From Streptomyces sp. LaPpAH-108 (GTDB taxonomy: Bacteria > Actinomycetota > Actinomycetes > Streptomycetales > Streptomycetaceae): a stretch of 64,000 bases of DNA. Positions within the stretch are counted from its first letter, which is position 1. The number at the start of each line of letters is the position of its first letter. Made by a program: the position numbers and the translations under genes. The notes under the pieces were generated by a model. That model searched no databases. It was not told the DNA's origin and saw only the letters and a list, made by a program, of their open reading frames with translations. Location of the stretch: the NCBI RefSeq assembly GCF_000373625.1, contig NZ_KB891988.1:1-64000 (forward strand), read 5' to 3'. Positions 51,624-60,371 of the stretch are shown in pieces.

Positions 51624-51646
51624 TTGTCCACAGGGAGTTGTCCACA
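51624..51646 (+). promoter_or_regulatory. Two DnaA boxes in tandem
   Basis: TTGTCCACA stands at 51624-51632 and again at 51638-51646 in the same orientation, within a GTTGTCCACAGG direct repeat of period 14. This is the streptomycete DnaA-box consensus. The pair lies 40-60 bp before the response-regulator start and 40-60 bp before the divergent gene, in the shared promoter region. Confidence 0.65.
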
Positions 51647-51687
51647 GGCCAGGACCCGGCTCGGCCGCATGGCGTACGGTGCGGCGC

Positions 51688-52395
51688 ATGGCAAGTGTGC
51701 TCGTGGTCGAGGACGATCAGTTCGTCCGCTCGGCGCTCATCAGGCATCTCACCGACGCCGCCCACACCGTGCGCAGCGTGGGCACGGCGCTCGAAGCGCT
51801 GCGCGAGGTCGCCCACTTCCGGTTCGACGTGGTCATACTCGACCTCGGACTGCCGGACCTGGACGGCTCCGAGGCGCTGAAGATGCTGCGCGGCATCACC
51901 GACGTGCCGGTGATCATCGCCACCGCGCGGGACGACGAGACGGAGATCGTCCGGCTGCTCAACGCCGGTGCGGACGACTATCTGACCAAGCCGTTCTCCG
52001 TCGAGCACCTCTCCGCCCGCATCGCCGCCGTGCTGCGCCGCGCCCGCTCCGGCGGCGGGGAGGCACCGCCCCCGGCCGTGCTGAGGGTCGGCGGCCTGAC
52101 CGTCGACCCGCTGCGCCGCCAGGCCGAACTGGACGGCAGCAGACTGGACCTGACGCGCCGCGAGTTCGACCTGCTCGCCTTCCTCGCCGGGCGCCCCGGC
52201 GTGGTCGTCCCGCGCAAGGAACTGCTCGCCGAGGTCTGGCAGCAGTCGTACGGCGACGACCAGACCATCGACGTCCATCTCTCCTGGCTCAGACGGAAGC
52301 TGGGCGAGACGGCGGCCCGGCCGCGCTATCTGCACACCCTGCGCGGTGTCGGGGTGAAGCTGGAGCCGCCGCTCGCGGGGGAGTCGCCGCGATGA
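51688..52395 (+). CDS. OmpR-type response regulator
   Basis: This encodes 235 residues. The receiver domain has the acidic pair VVEDDQ, the phospho-acceptor Asp in VVILDLGLPDLDG and the Lys in DDYLTKPF. The OmpR/PhoB winged helix has LDLTRREFDLLAFLAGRPG and TIDVHLSWLRRKLG. It controls transcription after phosphorylation by the kinase that follows, whose ATG overlaps its stop. The likely start is ATG 51688, with only a weak ribosome site. The promoter holds two DnaA boxes. Confidence 0.9.
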   Translation: MASVLVVEDDQFVRSALIRHLTDAAHTVRSVGTALEALREVAHFRFDVVILDLGLPDLDGSEALKMLRGITDVPVIIATARDDETEIVRLLNAGADDYLTKPFSVEHLSARIAAVLRRARSGGGEAPPPAVLRVGGLTVDPLRRQAELDGSRLDLTRREFDLLAFLAGRPGVVVPRKELLAEVWQQSYGDDQTIDVHLSWLRRKLGETAARPRYLHTLRGVGVKLEPPLAGESPR

Positions 52396-53768
52396 GATGG
52401 GCCCTGGTCAAGGTGTGCCTCGCGGTCACCACGATGGTCGTGGTCGCCTTCGCCGTGCCGCTCGGGCTTGTCGTCCAGGAGATGGCCCGCGACCGCGCCT
52501 TCTCCAACGCCGAGCGCCAGGCCGCCGCCGTCGCCCCCGCGCTGTCCATCACCACCGACCGGGACAAGCTGGAGCGGGTGGTGGCCGCCGCCGGGGTCGA
52601 GTCCGGCATGGCCGTGCACCTGCCCGCCGAGGAGGGCCGCGCCGCCACCGACCTGGGCCACGGCCGGGCCGCCGCCCGGGACATCGAGGCCGTGCGCCGC
52701 ATGGGCCGCGCCTCCACCGCCGAGGTGCCCGGCGGCTCCGCGCTGCTCCAGCCCGTCGCGCTCGGCTCCGGGGCCATCGCGGTGGTCGAGGTGTGGGTGC
52801 CGGAGGCCGAGATGAGCAACGGCGTCGGCACGGCCTGGGCGGTGCTCGCCGCCGTCGGTATCGCGCTGATCGCCGGGTCCGTCGCGGTCGCCGACCGGCT
52901 CGGGGTGCGCATGGTGCGCCCCGCCCGACGGCTCGTGGAGGGGGCGCGCGAACTGGGCGAGGGACATCTCGGTGCCCGGGTGCCCGAGGACGGCCCGACC
53001 GAACTCCGGCTCGCCGCCGTCGCGTTCAACTCCATGGCCGACCAGGTCGTCCAGCTCCTGGCCAACGAGCGCGAGCTGGCCGCCGACCTCTCGCACCGGC
53101 TGCGCACCCCGCTCACCGTGCTCCGGCTGAACGCGGCCTCGCTCGGTGCCGGGGCCGCCGCCGACCAGACCCGCGCGGCCGTCGCCCAGCTGGAGGGCGA
53201 GGTGGACACCATCATCCGCACCGCCCGCGAGGCCAAGCCGCAGACGGCCGCCGCAGGTCCCGGCGCGGGCTGCGACGCGGCCGAAGTGGTGCGCGAGCGC
53301 ATGGAGTTCTGGTCCGCGCTGGCCGAGGACGAGGGCCGCAAGTGGCGGGTCGCGGGCGCCGAACGCCCGGTGCGCGTCCCCGTCGCCCGCGCCGACCTCG
53401 CCGCCGCCCTGGACGCCCTGCTCGGCAACGTTTTCCGGCACACCACGGAGGGCACGGCTTTCGCGGTGGACGTGCACCACGCCGACGACGCGGTGATCGT
53501 GCTCGTCTCCGACGCGGGCACCGGCATAGCCGACCCGGAGACCGCCATGGCACGCGGCCAGGGCTCCGGCACTGCGGGCTCCACGGGCCTCGGCCTGGAC
53601 ATAGTCCGCAGGCTGGCGGAGTCCACCGGCGGCGACGTCCGCATCGGCTCCTCCGTCCTCGGCGGCACCGAGGTGCGGATCTGGCTCCAGCTCGACGGCC
53701 GCAAGCCGGACCGGCGCGGCCACCGGGGCACCGAGCGCCGCCGCAGGCGCACCCCCGCCCTGCGCTGA
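52392..53768 (+). CDS. HAMP-domain sensor histidine kinase
   Basis: This encodes 458 residues. Two membrane helices (VCLAVTTMVVVAFAVPLGLVV and TAWAVLLAAVGIALIAGSVAV type) enclose an extracytoplasmic sensor of about 100 residues. HAMP, the H-box DLSHRLRTPLTVL, an N-box NVFRHTTEGTAF and glycine boxes VSDAGTGIAD and GLGLDIVRRL follow. It senses an envelope or external signal and phosphorylates the coupled response regulator. The C-terminus has a basic tail. The stimulus is unknown. Confidence 0.9.
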   Translation: MRWALVKVCLAVTTMVVVAFAVPLGLVVQEMARDRAFSNAERQAAAVAPALSITTDRDKLERVVAAAGVESGMAVHLPAEEGRAATDLGHGRAAARDIEAVRRMGRASTAEVPGGSALLQPVALGSGAIAVVEVWVPEAEMSNGVGTAWAVLAAVGIALIAGSVAVADRLGVRMVRPARRLVEGARELGEGHLGARVPEDGPTELRLAAVAFNSMADQVVQLLANERELAADLSHRLRTPLTVLRLNAASLGAGAAADQTRAAVAQLEGEVDTIIRTAREAKPQTAAAGPGAGCDAAEVVRERMEFWSALAEDEGRKWRVAGAERPVRVPVARADLAAALDALLGNVFRHTTEGTAFAVDVHHADDAVIVLVSDAGTGIADPETAMARGQGSGTAGSTGLGLDIVRRLAESTGGDVRIGSSVLGGTEVRIWLQLDGRKPDRRGHRGTERRRRRTPALR

Positions 53769-53785
53769 GCCGCGAATCCGGCGTA

Positions 53786-53848
53786 TTGGTCTCGACCTTT
53801 AACCGCCCCCGATCTCTTCCTTAAGCGCACCCTAAGGTCTCGAACTCC
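53786..53848 (+). promoter_or_regulatory. Direct repeats upstream of the chitinase gene, dre/chi-promoter-like
   Basis: TTGGTCTCGACCT (53786-53798) and AAGGTCTCGAACTC (from 53834) share GGTCTCGA. The first differs from the dre core GGTCTAGACC at one base. Chitinase promoters of streptomycetes carry related direct repeats. They lie 90-150 bp before the GH18 gene start. Confidence 0.45.
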
Positions 53849-53934
53849 CGTCCCTATCAAGCCGATTGCCCGATTCCTCATCGGTAGCGTCTGCCTCACC
53901 ACCCCCCACCTCCGCTACGAAGGACAGGCACCGC

Positions 53935-55374
53935 ATGAGCAGCACGCACCGGCGCAGGATCAGCGGCAGGAACAAGGCGATAGGCGGCATCGTCGCCGCG
54001 GCCGTCGCCGGTGGCGGCGCCTTCTTCGTGACCGGGATCGCGCACGCGGCCGGTGTCGGCGCCGTCTACACGAAGAACAGCGACTGGTCCTCCGGTTACA
54101 GCGGCCAGTACGTCATCTCCAACGACACCGGCCAGACCGAGAAGTCCTGGACCCTGGAGTTCGACCTCCCCCAGGGCGCCAAGCTCAGCTCCCTGTGGAA
54201 CGCGGAGTCCAGCGTCAGCGGGCAGCACGTCACCGTGAAGGCCGCCAAGTGGGACGAGGGCATCGCCCCCGGCAAGTCCCTCACCGTCGGCTTCGTGGTC
54301 GACGGCAGCGGCGACCCCACCGGCTGCCAGATCGACGGCACCTCGTGTTCCGCCGACTCCACCGCCACCCCCGAGCCCAGCGGCCGTCCCACCGAGGCCC
54401 CCTCGCCCGAGCCCACCCAGCCCGAGCCCACCAAGAGCGACACCCCCGCCCCCACCCAGAGCGCGGGCAGCGGCACCACCAAGACCGCGGGCTTCGCGCC
54501 GTACGTGGACACCTCGCTCTACCCGGCCTTCGACCTGGTCGGCACCGCCGACGCCACCGGCGTGAAGAACTTCAACCTCGCCTTCGTCACCGACGGCGGC
54601 GGCTGCACCCCCAAGTTCGGCGGCGTCTCCGACCTGACCGCCGACGGCGTGGCCTCCCAGATCGGCGCCCTGCGCGCCAAGGGCGGCGACGTCCGGGTCT
54701 CCTTCGGCGGCGCCACCGGCACCGAGCTGGCCACCACCTGCTCCTCGGCCGACGCGCTGGCGGCGGCCTACGGCAAGGCCGTCGACGCCTTCAAGCTCAC
54801 CAAGGTCGACTTCGACATCGAGGGCGCCACACTGCCCAACGCCGCGGCCAACACCCGCCGCGCCCAGGCCATCGCCAAGCTCCAGGCCGCCCACCCCGAC
54901 CTGAACGTCTCCTACACCCTCCCGGTGATGCCCCAGGGCCTGACCCAGGACGGCATCGACCTGCTCTCCGACGCCAAGTCCAACGGCGTGCGCATCGACG
55001 CCGTCAACATCATGGCGATGGACTACGGCCCGGCCTTCAGCGGCGACATGGGCGACCTGGCCGAGCAGGCCGCCACCGCCACCCAGGCCCAGATCAAGGG
55101 CGTCCTCGGCCTCTCCGAGGAGGACGCCTGGAAGACCGTCGCGGTCACCCCGATGATCGGCGTCAACGACGTGGCCTCCGAGATCTTCAAGGTCGACGAC
55201 GCCACCCAGCTGGTGGACTTCGCCAAGTCCAAGGGCCTGGGCGCGCTCTCCATGTGGTCCGGCACCCGCGACAAGCAGTGCGACGGCGGCACCAAGCCCA
55301 CCGCCGACGCCACCTGCAGCTCCATCACCCAGGACAAGTTCGCCTTCTCCAAGGCGTTCGCGGCCTACAACTGA
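53935..55374 (+). CDS. Secreted GH18 chitinase-like enzyme with CBM2-like module
   Basis: This encodes 479 residues, with ATG after AAGGACAGG. A basic signal peptide ends at AHAAG. A carbohydrate-binding module (SGYSGQYVISNDTGQTEKSW, APGKSLTVGFVVDG) and a Pro/Thr/Ser/Glu linker near 150-190 precede the GH18 barrel (TAGFAPYVDTSLYPAFDL, VRVSFGGATG, KVDFDIEGA with the DxDxE acid, MAMDYGPAF). Similar two-module secreted enzymes attack chitin. In this group the catalytic motif lacks the leading Asp of DxxDxDxE. It is exported, single-copy in the window and followed by a triple hairpin. Confidence 0.85.
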   Translation: MSSTHRRRISGRNKAIGGIVAAAVAGGGAFFVTGIAHAAGVGAVYTKNSDWSSGYSGQYVISNDTGQTEKSWTLEFDLPQGAKLSSLWNAESSVSGQHVTVKAAKWDEGIAPGKSLTVGFVVDGSGDPTGCQIDGTSCSADSTATPEPSGRPTEAPSPEPTQPEPTKSDTPAPTQSAGSGTTKTAGFAPYVDTSLYPAFDLVGTADATGVKNFNLAFVTDGGGCTPKFGGVSDLTADGVASQIGALRAKGGDVRVSFGGATGTELATTCSSADALAAAYGKAVDAFKLTKVDFDIEGATLPNAAANTRRAQAIAKLQAAHPDLNVSYTLPVMPQGLTQDGIDLLSDAKSNGVRIDAVNIMAMDYGPAFSGDMGDLAEQAATATQAQIKGVLGLSEEDAWKTVAVTPMIGVNDVASEIFKVDDATQLVDFAKSKGLGALSMWSGTRDKQCDGGTKPTADATCSSITQDKFAFSKAFAAYN

Positions 55375-55378
55375 CCTG

Positions 55379-55484
55379 CTGATCAGGGGGGACTGATCAG
55401 AGGAGCGCCGACCGGGGGGAACCGGTCGGTGGCTGACGGCGACCGATGACCCGGGGGCCCGGCGGTGACACACACCGCCGGGCC
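55379..55484. terminator. Three consecutive hairpins between convergent genes
   Basis: Hairpin one pairs CTGATCAG at 55379 with CTGATCAG at 55393. Hairpin two, near 55406-55427, pairs CCGACCGG with CCGGTCGG. Hairpin three pairs GGCCCGGCGGTG (55456-55467) with CACCGCCGGGCC (55473-55484). They stand between the converging chitinase and bglC genes, so this is probably a bidirectional terminator block. Confidence 0.7.
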
Positions 55485-55534
55485 TTCGCCGTACGGCCAC
55501 ACAGCCGCACAGCCCGTCCGGACGAGCGGAGGGA

Positions 55535-57010
55535 TCAGCCCGCCGACTCCACCGAGGGCAGCGCACTCGTCCGCGCCACCTCCGCGTACCAGCGCGCGCT
55601 CGACTTCGGCGTGCGCTCCAGCGTCGCGTAGTCCACGTACACCGCGCCGAACCGCTTCTCGTAGCCGTAGGACCACTCGAAGTTGTCCATCAGGGACCAC
55701 AGGTAGTACCCGCGCACATCGGCGCCGTCGGCAAGGGCCCGGCGTACGGCGGAGAGGTGGCCGTGGAGGTAGGCGACGCGCTCGGGGTCGTGCACGCGGC
55801 CGTCCGCGTCGGGCTTGTCGTCGTAGGCCGCGCCGTTCTCGGTGATGTAGAGCGGCAGGCCGGGCGCCTCGCGGGTGTAGCGCAGGAGCAGGTCGTACAG
55901 GCCGCTCGGGTCGACGGTCCAGCCCATCTCGGTGCGCTCGCCCGGGGTCTGGTGGAAGAGGACGTCGTCGGCGGCGGGCCAGGGGGAGTGCTCGCTCGCG
56001 CCGTGGCCGTCGGCGCGCGGGCCCGAGACCTCGCCGTCGACCGCGGAGACGAGGGCGGGGCTGTAGTAGTTGAGGCCGAGCGCGTCCAGCGGGGCGTTGG
56101 CGGTGCGCAGGTCGCCGTCGAGCACGAAGGACCAGTCGGTGAGCCGGGAGGTCGCCTTCAGGAGCGAGTCCGGGTAGGCGCCGCGCAGCAGCGGGCCGTG
56201 GAAGACCCCGTTGGCCAGGTCGTCGATGCGGCGGGCCGCTTCGAGGTCGGCCGGGCGCTGCGACAGCGGGCGTACCACCGCCGAGTTGAGGCTGATCGCG
56301 ATCTTGTTGCGGGCCGGCATCGCCGCACGCAGCGCCGAAGTACCGAGGCCGTGCGCGAGGTTGAGATGGTGGGCCGCCTTCAGCGAGGCCACCGGGTCGG
56401 TGCGGCCGGGGGCGTGGACGCCCGAGCCGTAGCCCAGGAAGGCGCTGCACCAGGGCTCGTTGAGGGTGATCCAGTTCTCCACCCGGTCGCCCAGCGCCTC
56501 GCCGACGAGCTGTGCGTACTCCGCGAAGCGGTGGGCGGTGTCGCGCTCGGGCCAGCCGCCCGCGTCCTCCAGCTCCTGCGGGAGGTCCCAGTGGTAGAGG
56601 GTGACGGCGGGCTGGATGCCCTTCTCCAGCAGTTCGTCCACCAGACGGCGGTAGAAGTCCAGGCCGATCTGGACCGCGGGGCCCCGCCCGGTCGGCTGCA
56701 CGCGCGGCCAGGAGACGGAGAACCGGTAGCCGCCCAGGCCCAGGTCCGCCATGAGGGCCACGTCGTCGCGGTAGCGGTGGTAGTGGTCGACGGCGGTGTC
56801 ACCGGTCTCCCCGCCCGCCGTCCTGCCCGGCGTATGGCTGAAGGTGTCCCAGATCGACGGCGTACGGCCGCCCTCGCGCACCGCCCCCTCGATCTGGTAC
56901 GCGGAGGTCGCGGCACCCCAGAGGAAGCCCGGCGGGAAGGTGACCGGGGAAGCGGCCGGAGAGGCGGCGGGAGAGGTGACCGGAGAGGCGGTGGGGGAGG
57001 AGTCGGGCAT
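55535..57010 (-). CDS. bglC: GH1 beta-glucosidase BglC
   Basis: This encodes 491 residues from ATG 57010. The GH1 barrel contains [20 protein letters not shown], the acid/base Glu in [12 protein letters not shown] and the nucleophile Glu in [12 protein letters not shown]. The N-terminus has an unusual Ser/Pro/Ala repeat (SPxxSPxAS) of about 25 residues. It hydrolyses cellobiose and cello-oligosaccharides after uptake by CebEFG. It follows cebG by 126 bp on the same strand. The CebR box at 57010-57023 begins at its start codon, so CebR should block it directly; three GTCGGGAAGACC repeats lie behind the box. Confidence 0.93.
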   Translation of the reverse strand: MPDSSPTASPVTSPAASPAASPVTFPPGFLWGAATSAYQIEGAVREGGRTPSIWDTFSHTPGRTAGGETGDTAVDHYHRYRDDVALMADLGLGGYRFSVSWPRVQPTGRGPAVQIGLDFYRRLVDELLEKGIQPAVTLYHWDLPQELEDAGGWPERDTAHRFAEYAQLVGEALGDRVENWITLNEPWCSAFLGYGSGVHAPGRTDPVASLKAAHHLNLAHGLGTSALRAAMPARNKIAISLNSAVVRPLSQRPADLEAARRIDDLANGVFHGPLLRGAYPDSLLKATSRLTDWSFVLDGDLRTANAPLDALGLNYYSPALVSAVDGEVSGPRADGHGASEHSPWPAADDVLFHQTPGERTEMGWTVDPSGLYDLLLRYTREAPGLPLYITENGAAYDDKPDADGRVHDPERVAYLHGHLSAVRRALADGADVRGYYLWSLMDNFEWSYGYEKRFGAVYVDYATLERTPKSSARWYAEVARTSALPSVESAG

Positions 57011-57023
57011 GGAAGCGCTCCCA
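57010..57023. promoter_or_regulatory. CebR box at the bglC start
   Basis: TGGAAGCGCTCCCA matches the palindromic CebR consensus TGGGAGCGCTCCCA with one change. It touches the ATG of bglC, so a bound repressor would stop initiation or elongation at the first codon. A separate box controls cebE. Confidence 0.85.
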
Positions 57024-57029
57024 TCGAGA

Positions 57030-57077
57030 GTCGGGAAGACCGAGGGTCGGGAAGACCTGGGGGAAGTCGGGAAGACC
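57030..57077. repeat. Three direct repeats GTCGGGAAGACC before bglC
   Basis: Exact copies stand at 57030-57041, 57046-57057 and 57066-57077, spaced by 16 and 20 bases start to start, in the 126-bp spacer between cebG and bglC. They lie next to the CebR box. Function unknown: activator sites, or repeats in the intercistronic RNA that separate bglC expression from the transporter. Confidence 0.7.
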
Positions 57078-57136
57078 CGGGGGAAAGGGGAGAAGGGGCC
57101 GGGGCGACACTGACCCGACCCCTCGGACGGAACCGG

Positions 57137-58036
57137 TCAGCCCTTGATCGCGCCCTGCATGATGCCGCCCACGATCTGCTTGCCGAACAGCAGGAAGGCG
57201 ATCAGCAGCGGCAGCGTGCCAAGCAGCGCGCCCGCCATGATCACCGCCTGGTCCGGGACATAGCCGGTGCCGAGCGAGTTGAGGGCCACCTGCACGGTGG
57301 GGTTCTGCTGGTTCAGGGCGATGATCGGCCACAGGAAGTCGTTCCAGGCGAACACGAAGGTCAGCAGGCCGAGCACCGCCATCGCGGGCCGCGCGGCCGG
57401 GAAGACCACGTGCCACACGATCCGCAGACTGCTCGCCCCGTCCACCCGCGCCGCCTCGATCAGCTCCGAGGGCAGCGCCTGCACCAGGTACTGCCGCATG
57501 AAGAAGGTGCCGAACGCGGTCACCAGGCTCGGCAGGATCACCGTCTGGAGCTGGTTCGACCAGCCGAAGTCGCTCATCCACAGATACAGCGGGACGACCG
57601 CGAGCTGCGGCGGGATCATCATCGTGCCCACGGTCAGCAGGAGCAGCAGCCCCGAGAAGCGGAACCGCAGCTTGGCGAAGGCGAACCCGGCCAGCGTCGC
57701 GAAGACCACCGTGCTCACCGTGATCGTGCTCGCCACCAGCAGCGAGTTGAGCATCGCGGTGCCGAGCCCGGCCTCGTCCCACGCCGTCTGGAGGTTCTTG
57801 AACAGATTGCCGCCGAACCACAGCGGCGGCGGGGTCTGCGCGAGCCGCCCGCCGGTGCGCGAGGCCGCGACCGCCGTCCACACCAGCGGCGCCAGCGAGA
57901 CCAGCGCGAACACGGTCAGCGCCACGTACGTCACCGGACCGGCGTGCAGCTGCTTGCCCGCGCCCGTGATCCGGCGCCGCCCGGGCGCCCGCGCGGGCTT
58001 CGCCGCCTTCGGCAGGGTCAGTTCACTGGTGGTCAT
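57137..58036 (-). CDS. cebG: Cellobiose ABC transporter permease CebG
   Basis: This encodes 299 residues. It is a carbohydrate-type permease with six helices: VALTVFALVSLAPLVWTAV at the N-terminus, then the typical EAA loop LIEAARVDGASSLRIVWHVVFPAARP, ending FGKQIVGGIMQGAIKG. Its ATG overlaps the cebF stop. It forms the membrane channel with CebF; the ATPase (MsiK) is encoded elsewhere, as usual in Streptomyces. Confidence 0.92.
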   Translation of the reverse strand: MTTSELTLPKAAKPARAPGRRRITGAGKQLHAGPVTYVALTVFALVSLAPLVWTAVAASRTGGRLAQTPPPLWFGGNLFKNLQTAWDEAGLGTAMLNSLLVASTITVSTVVFATLAGFAFAKLRFRFSGLLLLLTVGTMMIPPQLAVVPLYLWMSDFGWSNQLQTVILPSLVTAFGTFFMRQYLVQALPSELIEAARVDGASSLRIVWHVVFPAARPAMAVLGLLTFVFAWNDFLWPIIALNQQNPTVQVALNSLGTGYVPDQAVIMAGALLGTLPLLIAFLLFGKQIVGGIMQGAIKG

Positions 58037-59055
58037 TGGGACTTCCTCAGCCATCGGGTGAACAGCAGATTGACCGCCGCGACGATCAGCAGGATCAGGA
58101 ACATCGACCACGCGATGGCGGACGCCTTGCCGAGATTGCCGATGATCCAGCCCTGGTCGTACATGTACAGACCGAGCGTCTGGTACTGGTGCTCCGAGCC
58201 GCCCTTGGACCCGCTGACCCCGCCGAACAGCAGGGGCTCACCGAAGAGCTGGGTGGAGCCGATCGTGGAGACCACGATGGTGAACAGGATCGTCGGGCGC
58301 AGCTGCGGAATGGTCACGTGCCGGAACTGCTGCCAGCGGTTGGCGCCGTCCAGCGCCGCCGACTCGTACAGGTCGGCCGGGATCGCCTGCATCGCGGCCA
58401 GATAGATCAGCGCGTTGTAGCCGGTCCAGCGCCAGATGACGATCGTGGACACCGCGAACTGCGAACCCCAGTCGGACTCGCGCCAGTTGACCGGGTCGAC
58501 GCCGACGAAGTGGAGAATCCAGTTCACCATGCCGCCGTCCCACGAGTACAGCAGCGTGAAGACCAGCGTCGCGGCGGCCACCGAGGTGGCGTACGGCGTC
58601 AGCATCACCACGCGCCACACGGTCGAGCCGCGCAGCCGGTAGTTCAGCATGTGGGCCAGCCAGAGCGCCGCCATCAGCTGCGGGACCGTGGAGATCACAC
58701 CGATGGTGAAGGTGTTCTCCAGCGCGTTCCAGAAGAACTCCGAGGACAGCAGATTGCGGTAGTTGGCGAGACCGGCCCAGCTCTGCTCGTCCAGCGCCGA
58801 GAGCTGGACGTCGTGCAGCGAGTACCAGGCCGTGTACAGCAGCGGGACCAGGGTGAAGGCCGCGAACAGCAGGAAGAAGGGGGACACGAACGCGTACGGC
58901 GACGCCTTGGTGTCCCAGCGGTAGAGCCGGCTGCGCCAGGAGACGGGCGCGGCCGGCGCACCGCGGTCCCGAGCGCCCCGGGCCGCGCCCGGCGGGGTGC
59001 CGGGCGCGGCCTCGGCGCTCGACGCGGGATGCGCGAGAGCCTCTTTGGACGTCAC
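58033..59055 (-). CDS. cebF: Cellobiose ABC transporter permease CebF
   Basis: This encodes 340 residues from GTG overlapping the cebE stop (GTGA). A cytosolic Ala/Pro-rich N-terminus of about 40 residues precedes six helices (YAFVSPFFLLFAAFTLVPLLY first). The EAA loop is LYESAALDGANRWQQFRHVTIPQLRP. It pairs with CebG. Confidence 0.92.
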   Translation of the reverse strand: MTSKEALAHPASSAEAAPGTPPGAARGARDRGAPAAPVSWRSRLYRWDTKASPYAFVSPFFLLFAAFTLVPLLYTAWYSLHDVQLSALDEQSWAGLANYRNLLSSEFFWNALENTFTIGVISTVPQLMAALWLAHMLNYRLRGSTVWRVVMLTPYATSVAAATLVFTLLYSWDGGMVNWILHFVGVDPVNWRESDWGSQFAVSTIVIWRWTGYNALIYLAAMQAIPADLYESAALDGANRWQQFRHVTIPQLRPTILFTIVVSTIGSTQLFGEPLLFGGVSGSKGGSEHQYQTLGLYMYDQGWIIGNLGKASAIAWSMFLILLIVAAVNLLFTRWLRKSQ

Positions 59056-60371
59056 TGGCCGAGCACGTCCTTGATCTCGGCGGACGCCGCCTTCCAGCCC
59101 TCGGCCGGGGACTTGCCCTTCTGCTCGACCTGGAGGATGCCGATGTCGCTGATCGCGCTGTCGATCGGCTTGTCCTTCGGACCGAGCGGCTGGGCCGGGA
59201 TGGTCTTCGCGGCGTCGGAGAAGATCTGGGTGAGCGGCGCGTCCGAGAAGTACGCGGTGGTGTCGGCCGCGGGCTTCAGGTCCGCGTACGCCGCCGGGGT
59301 CGACGGGAAGCTGGCCTGCTTGGCGAAGACCTTGGCCTGCTGCGCGGGCGCGGTCAGCCACTTCGCCAGGGCGACGGCCTCCTTCTGGTGCTTGCTGGAG
59401 GTCGGCACGCCGAGGAAGGAGCCGCCCCAGTTGGAGGCCGCCGGGGCCGCCGCCACGTCCCACTTGCCCTTGCCGGAGTCACCGGACTTCTCCTGGATGT
59501 AGCCGATCATCCAGGCCGGGCAGGCGACGGTGGCGAAGGTGCCGTTGGCGAAGCCGTTGTCCCAGGTCGGGTCGAACTGCTTCAGCTTGGCGGACATGTC
59601 GCTGGTCGCCACGGTCATGGCGGCGTCCCAGGCCGCCTTCACACCGGGGGACTTGTCCCAGACGACCTTGCCGTCCTTGTCGTAGTTGCGCACGGAGGCG
59701 CCGCCCACGGCCGCGTTGTACACCGAGGCCGCCGAGTCGACGTACTTGGTGCCCTTCGGCGCCTTCTTCATGTACTTCTTGCCGAGGTCGACGTACTTCG
59801 CCCAGTCGCCCTTCCACAGCGCGGCGAGCTTGTCGCGGTCGGTGGGCAGACCGGCCTTCGCGAAGAGGTCCTTGCGGTAACAGACCGCCATCGGGCCGGT
59901 GTCGGTGCCGAGGCCGATCGTCTTGCCGTCCTTGGTGGTGGCCTGGGCGAGCTTCCAGTCCAGCCACTGGGACTTGTCGACATCCTTGCCGAGGTCGACG
60001 AACTTGTTCGCCTGCGTCTGCACGGCCTCGGTGATGTTGCCGACCTCGATGGCCTGGATGTCGTCGGCGCCCGCGCCCGCCTGGAGGCGCGTGAGCACCT
60101 TCGGCCAGTACACGTCGGTGCGGGTGGTGACGTTCTCCTTGATGGTGACGTCCGGGTGGAGCTTCATGTACTCGTCGTACAGGCCGGCCTGCTTGTAGCC
60201 GAAGACGCCGAAGGTGCCGACGGTCAGCGTGGTCTTGCCGTTGCCCCCGTCGTCCGCGTTCGACGAGCCGTCGTCCGCGTCCTTGGAGCAACCGGCCAGC
60301 AGCCCCGTGGTCAGCGCGGCGGCGGCCATCAGAGCCACCGTTCCGCGAGACCTGCGGATGCTCGTGCGCAT
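59052..60371 (-). CDS. cebE: Cellobiose-binding lipoprotein CebE
   Basis: This encodes 439 residues, with ATG after AGGAGG. The signal peptide ends in lipobox GLLAGC. The family 1 carbohydrate-binding fold includes TLTVGTFGVFGYKQAGLYDEYM, DDIQAIEVGNITE, WDNGFANGTFATVACPAWMIGY (in parts) and NWGGSFLGVPTSSKHQKEAV (in parts). It captures cellobiose or cellotriose outside the membrane and feeds CebF/CebG. It is the first gene of the ceb operon; the CebR box at 60501 lies about 130 bp upstream in its promoter. Confidence 0.93.
   Translation of the reverse strand: MRTSIRRSRGTVALMAAAALTTGLLAGCSKDADDGSSNADDGGNGKTTLTVGTFGVFGYKQAGLYDEYMKLHPDVTIKENVTTRTDVYWPKVLTRLQAGAGADDIQAIEVGNITEAVQTQANKFVDLGKDVDKSQWLDWKLAQATTKDGKTIGLGTDTGPMAVCYRKDLFAKAGLPTDRDKLAALWKGDWAKYVDLGKKYMKKAPKGTKYVDSAASVYNAAVGGASVRNYDKDGKVVWDKSPGVKAAWDAAMTVATSDMSAKLKQFDPTWDNGFANGTFATVACPAWMIGYIQEKSGDSGKGKWDVAAAPAASNWGGSFLGVPTSSKHQKEAVALAKWLTAPAQQAKVFAKQASFPSTPAAYADLKPAADTTAYFSDAPLTQIFSDAAKTIPAQPLGPKDKPIDSAISDIGILQVEQKGKSPAEGWKAASAEIKDVLGQ

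Noticed and set aside
57030..57077. The GTCGGGAAGACC repeats as a CRISPR remnant
   Set aside because: Repeats are only 12 bp, spacers are 4-8 bp and no cas gene is present.
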